64,000 nt of DNA, taken from positions 37,631-101,630 of the forward strand of contig NZ_BJXB01000022.1 of NCBI RefSeq assembly GCF_007990775.1, read 5' to 3'. The stretch comes from Deinococcus cellulosilyticus NBRC 106333 = KACC 11606 (GTDB lineage: Bacteria; Deinococcota; Deinococci; Deinococcales; Deinococcaceae). A program made the position numbers and the translations under genes. Positions 58,306-64,000 of this stretch are shown in pieces (position 1 is the stretch's first letter; the number at the start of each line of letters is the position of its first letter). Below the pieces are notes generated by a model that was not told the origin of the DNA, ran no database searches, and was given only the letters and a program-made list of their open reading frames with translations.

Positions 58306-58620
58306 TCAGTCGATCACTTTGCCGCTCTTCGTGGCAACGCGGACTTTTTTACCGTCCACAATTTGCTTACGAGCGCGGGTGGGCTTGCCGGTCTCGGGGT
58401 CAACGAGGCGCACTTTGGAAGCATGCAGTGCAGCTTCGCGCTCTTCGATTCCACCCTGGGGGTTGTTGGCGTTGGCTTTGACGTGCTTTTTCACCACGTT
58501 GACGCCTTCAACGACCACTTTGTTTTCGCTGGGCAGCGCCAGGAGAACCTTGCCGGTCTTTCCTTTGTCTTTACCGCTGGCGACGTAAACCAGGTCGCCT
58601 TTCTTCACGTGAAGACCCAT
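58306..58620 (-). CDS. rplX: Ribosomal protein L24
   Basis: 104 aa, early 50S assembly protein. KOW motif GDLVYVASGKDKGKTGKVL near the N-terminus and NPQGGIEEREAALHASKVRL. Overlaps the rplN stop by one base. Confidence 0.98.
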   Translation of the reverse strand: MGLHVKKGDLVYVASGKDKGKTGKVLLALPSENKVVVEGVNVVKKHVKANANNPQGGIEEREAALHASKVRLVDPETGKPTRARKQIVDGKKVRVATKSGKVID

Positions 58621-59024
58621 TAGAGCACCTCCGGAGCCAGGGAGATGATCTTCATGAACTTGCGGTCACGGAGTTCGCGAGCCACGGGCCCGAAGACACG
58701 GGTACCACGGGGTTCACCCTGGTTGTTGATGATCACGGCGGCATTCTTGTCAAAGCGAATCACGCTTCCGTCGGGACGCTGAATGGCTTTGCTGGTGCGG
58801 ACCACAACGGCCTTGACCACGTCGCCGGACTTCACGTTCCCTTTGGGGGTGCTTTCTTTGACACTGGCGATGATGATGTCGCCCACTGCGGCGTAGCGTT
58901 TGTTACCGCCACCCCCGGTGGTGAGACCCTTCGCGCCGATGCCGTTGTTCAGAACACGGATGCACATGATTTCACGGGCACCGCTGTTGTCTGCGACGTC
59001 GAGTCGCGTTTGAGGCATGATCAT
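58620..59024 (-). CDS. rplN: Ribosomal protein L14
   Basis: 134 aa 50S interface protein. MIMPQTRLDVADNSGAREI, KGNVKSGDVVKAVVVRTSK, GTRVFGPVARELRDRKFMKI. Slightly longer than the usual 122 aa owing to an internal loop (GAKGLTTGGGGNKRYA). Overlaps rpsQ by 4 bp. Confidence 0.98.
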   Translation of the reverse strand: MIMPQTRLDVADNSGAREIMCIRVLNNGIGAKGLTTGGGGNKRYAAVGDIIIASVKESTPKGNVKSGDVVKAVVVRTSKAIQRPDGSVIRFDKNAAVIINNQGEPRGTRVFGPVARELRDRKFMKIISLAPEVL

Positions 59025-59275
59025 GCTTCACCTCTGGCGCGTTCGATCAGCTTGGTCACTTGCCAAGTCTTGGTCTTGGAAATGGGACGGACATTGATGA
59101 TCTCAACGATGTCACCGGTGTGGTATTCGTTTGTCTCGTCGTGGGCAGCGTATTTCTTGGAACGGGTCACGACTTTACCGTAAAGGGGGTGTTTGAACCT
59201 GCGTTCAACCTTCACGGTGACGGTCTTGTCCGCTTTGTCGCTGACAACGACACCTTGGAGCACTTTCTTGGGCAT
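59021..59275 (-). CDS. rpsQ: Ribosomal protein S17
   Basis: 84 aa OB-fold 16S binder. GVVVSDKADKTVTVKVERRF, HPLYGKVVTRSKKYAAHDE, GDIVEIINVRPISKTKTW. 12 bp after rpmC. Confidence 0.98.
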   Translation of the reverse strand: MPKKVLQGVVVSDKADKTVTVKVERRFKHPLYGKVVTRSKKYAAHDETNEYHTGDIVEIINVRPISKTKTWQVTKLIERARGEA

Positions 59276-59287
59276 CCCTAATCTCCC

Positions 59288-59479
59288 TTACTTGCCTTTG
59301 CTTTCCGCAGTAACGGTCAGCAGTTGGGCGACTTCGCGCTTGAGTTCGCGAATGCGAGCAGGGTTGGCGAGCTGGCCGACAGAGTTCTGGAAGCGGAGTT
59401 CCATCAGCTCTTTTTTGCGGCTTGCGACTTCCTGCGCGATTTCAGCGGGCTTCAGTTGGCGAATTTCACTGAGCTTCAT
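59288..59479 (-). CDS. rpmC: Ribosomal protein L29
   Basis: 63 aa helical protein at the tunnel exit and SRP/trigger-factor dock. MKLSEIRQLKPAEIAQEVAS, LMELRFQNSVGQLANPARIR. Start at ATG 59479 lies inside the end of rplP (14-bp overlap); the frame runs further upstream but only as antisense-like sequence. Confidence 0.97.
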   Translation of the reverse strand: MKLSEIRQLKPAEIAQEVASRKKELMELRFQNSVGQLANPARIRELKREVAQLLTVTAESKGK

Positions 59480-59891
59480 CGTAAACCTCGCGTTTGACCA
59501 TCTTGGTCTTGATGGGCAGCTTGTGTCCAGCCAGACGGAAGGCTTCACGGGCCTGCTCTTCGGTCACGTTGGCGACTTCGAACATCACGCGGCCAGGCTT
59601 CACGACAGCCACCCAGTATTCTACCGCACCTTTACCTTTACCCATTCGGGTTTCGGCAGGCTTCTTGGTGATGGGTTTGTCCGGGAAAATGCGGATGTAG
59701 ATTTTACCACCACGGCGGAAGTAACGGCTCATCACGATACGGCAGGCTTCGATCTGGTTGGACTTGATCCAGGCGGGTTCCTGGGCCACCAGGCCGAAGT
59801 CACCGAAGGCCACATACTCGCCGCCCTTGGTTGCACCGGTCATGCGACCACGGAACATTTTGCGGTACTTGGTGCGCTTGGGAAGAAGCAT
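59466..59891 (-). CDS. rplP: Ribosomal protein L16
   Basis: 141 aa 50S protein lining the A-site tRNA elbow. MLLPKRTKYRKMFRGRMTGA, RYFRRGGKIYIRIFPDKPIT, MGKGKGAVEYWVAVVKPGRV. Its ATG shares a base with the rpsC stop. Confidence 0.98.
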   Translation of the reverse strand: MLLPKRTKYRKMFRGRMTGATKGGEYVAFGDFGLVAQEPAWIKSNQIEACRIVMSRYFRRGGKIYIRIFPDKPITKKPAETRMGKGKGAVEYWVAVVKPGRVMFEVANVTEEQAREAFRLAGHKLPIKTKMVKREVYDEAQ

Positions 59892-60634
59892 TACTCGCCT
59901 CCTTCTTTACGACGGCGGGCAGTGGGGCGACGGCGTTGTGCGCCACGCTCTTCGTTGCCACGCTGGGGTTTGGGCTGGGGTGCAGGACGCACTTCGCCGC
60001 GGTTGCCGATCACTTCACCGTTGAACACCAGGACTTTGACGCCGATGATGCCGTAGGTGGTGCGGGCCAGTGCGGTTCCGTAGTCGATGTCGGCGCGCAG
60101 GGTGTGGAGGGGCACGCGGCCTTCCAGCACTTTCTCGACGCGGGCCTGTTCAGCACCACCGAGACGGCCACCGAGGATGACTTTGACGCCACGGGCACCG
60201 GATTCCATCACGCGCTGGGCAGCTTGCTTCATGGCGCGACGGAAGGCGAAACGGCGCTCGATCTGCTCGGCGACACGCAGGGCAACGAGGGGAGCGGACA
60301 GGTTGGGGTTGCCCACTTCGGCCACGTTCACAGCCACGGTGCCAGCGGAAACCAGACCTTCGATGGCCTGACGGAGGGCTTTGATGGCCTCGCCGCCTTT
60401 GCCGATCACAACGCCAGGCTTGGCAGCGCTGATGGTGACGCTGATCTGCTGGCCAGCACGCTCGATTTCCACGCGGGCAACGCCTGCGGTGGCGAGTCGT
60501 TTGGTGACCAGGGCACGGATCAGTTCGTCTTCTTTCAGAAGCTTCTTGTAATCCTTCTTGGAAGCGTACCAGCGGCTGTTCCAGTCCTTGGTGATGCCCA
60601 GACGCAGTCCGTTGGGGTTGATTTTGTTACCCAT
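59891..60634 (-). CDS. rpsC: Ribosomal protein S3
   Basis: 247 aa 30S head protein with mRNA helicase function. MGNKINPNGLRLGITKDWNS, KH motif VVIGKGGEAIKALRQ, RRAMKQAAQRVMESGARGVK, and C-terminal TTYGIIGVKVLVF. A basic, low-complexity tail follows (RGNEERGAQRRRPTARRRK). Start ATG 60634 overlaps rplV by 8 bp. Confidence 0.98.
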   Translation of the reverse strand: MGNKINPNGLRLGITKDWNSRWYASKKDYKKLLKEDELIRALVTKRLATAGVARVEIERAGQQISVTISAAKPGVVIGKGGEAIKALRQAIEGLVSAGTVAVNVAEVGNPNLSAPLVALRVAEQIERRFAFRRAMKQAAQRVMESGARGVKVILGGRLGGAEQARVEKVLEGRVPLHTLRADIDYGTALARTTYGIIGVKVLVFNGEVIGNRGEVRPAPQPKPQRGNEERGAQRRRPTARRRKEGGE

Positions 60635-60965
60635 TGCGTTCCTCCAGAATGATGGTGATGTGGCTGGTGCGCTTTTTGAGGATGTCACCACGACCACGAG
60701 CACGGGGGAGGATGCGCTTGATGGTGGGGCCTTCGTTGACGAAGGTCTGGGCAACGTACAGCCTGTCTTCGATCAGGTCGAAGTTGTTGACGGCATTTGC
60801 CTTGGCGCTTTTCAGCACTTTGAGCACAGGGTCGGACGCGCCGCGCGGAATGAAGCGCAGCAGGTCTTCGGCTTCGCTCACGGACTTGCCGCGAATGGCA
60901 TCAACGACAAGGCGCACTTTGCGCGGAGCAATGCGAATGTATCTGGCAATGGCTTTGCTTTGCAT
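60627..60965 (-). CDS. rplV: Ribosomal protein L22
   Basis: 112 aa; its beta-hairpin lines the exit tunnel (macrolide site). RYIRIAPRKVRLVVDAIRGK, NAVNNFDLIEDRLYVAQTFV, GPTIKRILPRARGRGD. 9 bp after rpsS. Confidence 0.98.
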   Translation of the reverse strand: MQSKAIARYIRIAPRKVRLVVDAIRGKSVSEAEDLLRFIPRGASDPVLKVLKSAKANAVNNFDLIEDRLYVAQTFVNEGPTIKRILPRARGRGDILKKRTSHITIILEERNG

Positions 60966-60974
60966 GGCTCCTCC

Positions 60975-61262
60975 TTACTTTCTCTTGCTGGATTTCGAGT
61001 TCTTGTCGTCGCCGTGACCGCGGTAGTTGCGGGTGGGGGCGAACTCGCCGAGTTTGTGACCAATCATCTGCTCGTTCACGTAGACGGGGATGTGCTGTTT
61101 GCCGTTGTACACAGCCACAGTGTGTCCGATCATCTCGGGAACGATGGTGGAGCGGCGGCTCCAGGTCTTGATCACTTGTTTTCTGTTGCTGTTGTTGAGG
61201 GCATCCACTTTGTCCAGCAGGTGGCCATCAACGAACGGTCCTTTTTTCAGGCTACGAGGCAT
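60975..61262 (-). CDS. rpsS: Ribosomal protein S19
   Basis: 95 aa 30S head protein pairing with S13. MPRSLKKGPFVDGHLLDKV, IKTWSRRSTIVPEMIGHTVA, KLGEFAPTRNYRGHGDDK. 12 bp after rplB. Confidence 0.98.
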   Translation of the reverse strand: MPRSLKKGPFVDGHLLDKVDALNNSNRKQVIKTWSRRSTIVPEMIGHTVAVYNGKQHIPVYVNEQMIGHKLGEFAPTRNYRGHGDDKNSKSSKRK

Positions 61263-61274
61263 GCAGGCTCCTTA

Positions 61275-62102
61275 TTACTTCCGGCGAGCGACGATGAAGC
61301 GGCTGCTGTTCTTGCGACGCTTGCGGGTCTTGAGACCTTTGGCAGGCTGTCCCCAGGGGGAAACAGGCGTGCGGCCAACACCAGTGCGACCTTCACCACC
61401 ACCGTGGGGGTGATCCACAGGGTTCATGGAAGAGCCACGCTGATAGGGCTTGCGTCCGAGCCAGCGGGTGCGTCCAGCTTTACCGATCACGATGTTCTTG
61501 TGCTCTGCATTGCCGATGCTGCCAACGGTGGCGTAGCACTCGGTGTGCACACGGCGAAGTTCGCCGCTGGGCAGGCGCAGGATCGCGTAGTCGCCTTCTT
61601 TACCTTGGATCTGGATGCTCGTACCGGCACTGCGGGCCATCTGGCCACCACGACCGGGCACCAGTTCCACGTTGTGGACCACGGCACCGACGGGCATGAA
61701 GCGCAGGGGCAGGGCATTGCCGACCTTGGGTTCTGCTTCGGGACCGCTCACCACGGTGGCGCCGACTTGCAGACCTTCAGGAGCCAGGATGTAGCGCTTT
61801 TCGCCGTCGAGGTAGTGCAGGAGGGCGATGCGTGCGCTGCGGTTGGGATCGTACTCCACGCTGGCGACTTTGGCAGGAACTCCGGCCTTGTCACGGCGTT
61901 TGAAGTCGATGATGCGGTACAGGCGCTTGTGGCCACCGCCGCGGAAACGGCTGGTGATGCGACCACGGTTGTTGCGTCCACCGGTCTTGTGAATGGAGGT
62001 GGTCAGGCTCTTCTCGGGGCGCTTTTTGGTCAGGCCCGAGAAATCAGCCGTGGTCAGGAAGCGCCTGGAGGGAGTGTATGGACGGTACGTCTTAACTGCC
62101 AT
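61275..62102 (-). CDS. rplB: Ribosomal protein L2
   Basis: 275 aa peptidyl-transferase-centre protein. MAVKTYRPYTPSRRFLTTAD, GGGHKRLYRIIDFKR, PSGELRRVHTECYATVG, and the catalytic-centre region MNPVDHPHGGGEGR with its conserved His. 11 bp after rplW. Confidence 0.98.
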   Translation of the reverse strand: MAVKTYRPYTPSRRFLTTADFSGLTKKRPEKSLTTSIHKTGGRNNRGRITSRFRGGGHKRLYRIIDFKRRDKAGVPAKVASVEYDPNRSARIALLHYLDGEKRYILAPEGLQVGATVVSGPEAEPKVGNALPLRFMPVGAVVHNVELVPGRGGQMARSAGTSIQIQGKEGDYAILRLPSGELRRVHTECYATVGSIGNAEHKNIVIGKAGRTRWLGRKPYQRGSSMNPVDHPHGGGEGRTGVGRTPVSPWGQPAKGLKTRKRRKNSSRFIVARRK

Positions 62103-62113
62103 GCTAGCGCTCC

Positions 62114-62397
62114 TTAAACCAGGTTCTCAAGGGCTTCGATTTTCTGGCCCTCTTTGAGTTTGACAATTGCTTTTTTGCGGTCAATGCGCTTGCCGGTAAA
62201 ACGGCCTGCACGTTTGACTTTGCCTACCAGGTTCTGGGTGTTGACGCTGTCCACCTTGACGCCGAAAACTGCTTCGACAGCAGCTTTGATTTCGACTTTG
62301 GTGACGCGGGGGTCAACCCAGAAGCTGTAAACGCCGTTCTCGATCCCAGCGAAAGCTTTCTCGCTCACGACAGGAGCTTTGATGGTGTCAAAATGGC

Positions 62398-62401
<4 letters not shown>
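62114..62401 (-). CDS. rplW: Ribosomal protein L23
   Basis: 95 aa tunnel-exit protein, dock for trigger factor and SRP. IKAPVVSEKAFAGIENGVYS, FWVDPRVTKVEIKAAVEAVF, RFTGKRIDRKKAIVKL. Overlaps rplD by 4 bp. Confidence 0.98.
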
Positions 62402-62990
<589 letters not shown>

Positions 62991-62994
<4 letters not shown>

Positions 62995-63617
62995 GACTTG
63001 CCTCCCTTGGCGGCAGCTTTGAGGATGACCAGACCACCGTTGGGACCGGGGATGCCGCCTTTGACGAGAATCAGGTTCTCATCAGGACGAACTTCGATGA
63101 TTTCGAGGTTCTGAACGGTGATGCGTTCAACGCCCCAGTGACCAGCCATGCGCTTGCCTTTGTAAACGCGACCGGGGGTTTTGCGCTGACCGATGGAACC
63201 GGGGCGACGGTGCCATTTTTTGGAACCGTGGCTGGCAGGACCGCCTTTGAAGCCCCAGCGACGCATGACACCCTGGGTACCGCGACCCTTGGAGGTGCCG
63301 GTCACATCAACGATTTCGCCCTGCTCGAACAGGTCAGCCTTGAGGACATCACCATCGAAGTTGAAATCGCGGAATTCGCGGAGGTAACGCACTGCACTGG
63401 CACCGTTTTTCTTCAGGTGGCCCAGAGCGGGTTTGTTGAGGCGGCTTTCTTTCTGCTCGCCGTAACCGACCTGAATGGCGTTGTAGCCGTCGGTGGCAGC
63501 AGTTTTGCGTTGCACGATCTGGCAGGGGCCAGCGAGCACAACGGTGACGGGAACGACCTTGTCGCCTTTCCAGACTTGGGTCATCCCGACTTTGGTGCCG
63601 AGAATGCCTTTGGTCAT
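62991..63617 (-). CDS. rplC: Ribosomal protein L3
   Basis: 208 aa early assembly protein reaching the peptidyl-transferase centre. GILGTKVGMTQVW, VDVTGTSKGRGTQGVMRRWG-type VTGTSKGRGTQGVMRRWGF, GPASHGSKKWHRRPGSIGQ, KRMAGHWGVERITVQNLEI. Overlaps rpsJ by 4 bp. Confidence 0.98.
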
Positions 63618-63937
63618 TGTGCACCACCCACGGTCTTGATCTCGATGTCCACACCGGTGGGGAGATCCAGGGTCATCAGGGAATCGATGGTCTTCTTGGT
63701 GGGGGACTCAATGTCCACCAGACGGTTGTGGGTGCGGATTTCAAAGGATTCGCGGCTGTCCTTGTCGATGAAGGGGCTGCGCATCACGGTGAAACGGCGG
63801 ATGCGGGTGGGGAGGGGAATGGGTCCGCTCACCTTGGCACCCGTGCGGCGCACGGTGTCCACAATCTTGGACGCACTCTGGTCGAGGGTGCGGTGGTCAA
63901 AGCCACGAAGTTTGATGCGAATCTTGGGAGCGACCAT
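63614..63937 (-). CDS. rpsJ: Ribosomal protein S10
   Basis: 107 aa 30S head protein, also NusE in antitermination. IKLRGFDHRTLDQSASKIVD, VSGPIPLPTRIRRFTVMRSP, DSRESFEIRTHNRLVDI. Its ATG shares a base with the tuf stop (TAATG), so it is translationally coupled to tuf. Confidence 0.98.
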   Translation of the reverse strand: MVAPKIRIKLRGFDHRTLDQSASKIVDTVRRTGAKVSGPIPLPTRIRRFTVMRSPFIDKDSRESFEIRTHNRLVDIESPTKKTIDSLMTLDLPTGVDIEIKTVGGAQ

Positions 63938-64000
63938 TATTCAAGCACCTTGGAGACGACGCCTGCACCGACGGTACGGCCACCTTCACGGATGGCGAAA
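63937..64000 (-). CDS. tuf: Elongation factor Tu, C-terminal end only
   Basis: The last 21 codons: FAIREGGRTVGAGVVSKVLE and stop, the invariant EF-Tu terminus. The rest lies beyond the window. The arrangement tuf-rpsJ continues the str operon into the S10 operon without a gap. Confidence 0.93.
   Translation of the reverse strand, partial: FAIREGGRTVGAGVVSKVLE

Overview
The window looks like chromosome of a Deinococcus-type bacterium. The evidence is a LysW-dependent lysine pathway (lysY, lysZ, lysJ, all very close to the Thermus enzymes), a Deinococcus/Thermus-style tuf-S10-spc-alpha ribosomal block, a Thermus-like RpoA C-terminal domain, a DUF3417-type glycogen phosphorylase, and many start codons lying about 6 nt downstream of a -10 hexamer with no Shine-Dalgarno (leaderless mRNA, known to be common in Deinococcus). 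Base composition is moderately GC-rich. No prophage, transposase, CRISPR array, tRNA or rRNA gene was seen.

Layout. 1-10.3 kb: the three lysine genes, interspersed with a LacI regulator, a sirtuin, a MocR regulator, small secreted proteins and two tandem acetyltransferases. 10.3-15.1 kb: a DinB-like protein; a tight DUF3006 / ComEC-like hydrolase / MazG-like / mini-MazG operon; and a hydrolase-MerR-hydrolase module with a classic MerR promoter. 15.1-32.7 kb: lepA, a winged-helix protein, DUF4127, an EamA transporter with a DOMON-like membrane protein, yvcK, rapZ, a lipoprotein with dxs, glgP, a TPR protein and an MFS transporter. 32.8-42.4 kb: ppk, an iron-type binding protein under a Fur-like box, a cupin, fabF, mscS, plsX, a NYN protein, DUF309, trxA and a small hydrolase. 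42.5-49.4 kb: a LacI regulator divergent from a CBM32/beta-helix lipoprotein with two matching operators; a methionine gamma-lyase-like enzyme divergent from an Lrp regulator; and threonine dehydratase behind a leader-peptide attenuator. 49.4-64 kb: the complete tuf-rpsJ...secY, adk, infA-rpmJ-rpsM-rpsK-rpsD-rpoA-rplQ block, all on the minus strand.

Non-coding structure is rich. Two families of intergenic repeats occur. One is built of degenerate 7-bp units (mostly NNTCNGC) usually set as inverted pairs. The other is a CCCCC-GGGGG element with a second hairpin and an inner core resembling CGCAG. Regulation readable from sequence includes paired LacI-type operators at two loci, a Fur-like box, a MerR 20-bp-spacer promoter, an Ile/Val/Leu attenuator before threonine dehydratase, a CRE-like site followed by a strong early terminator ahead of the TPR gene, and a hairpin just before rpsH that could be an S8 autoregulatory site. 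All family assignments come from reading the translations; no database search was run.
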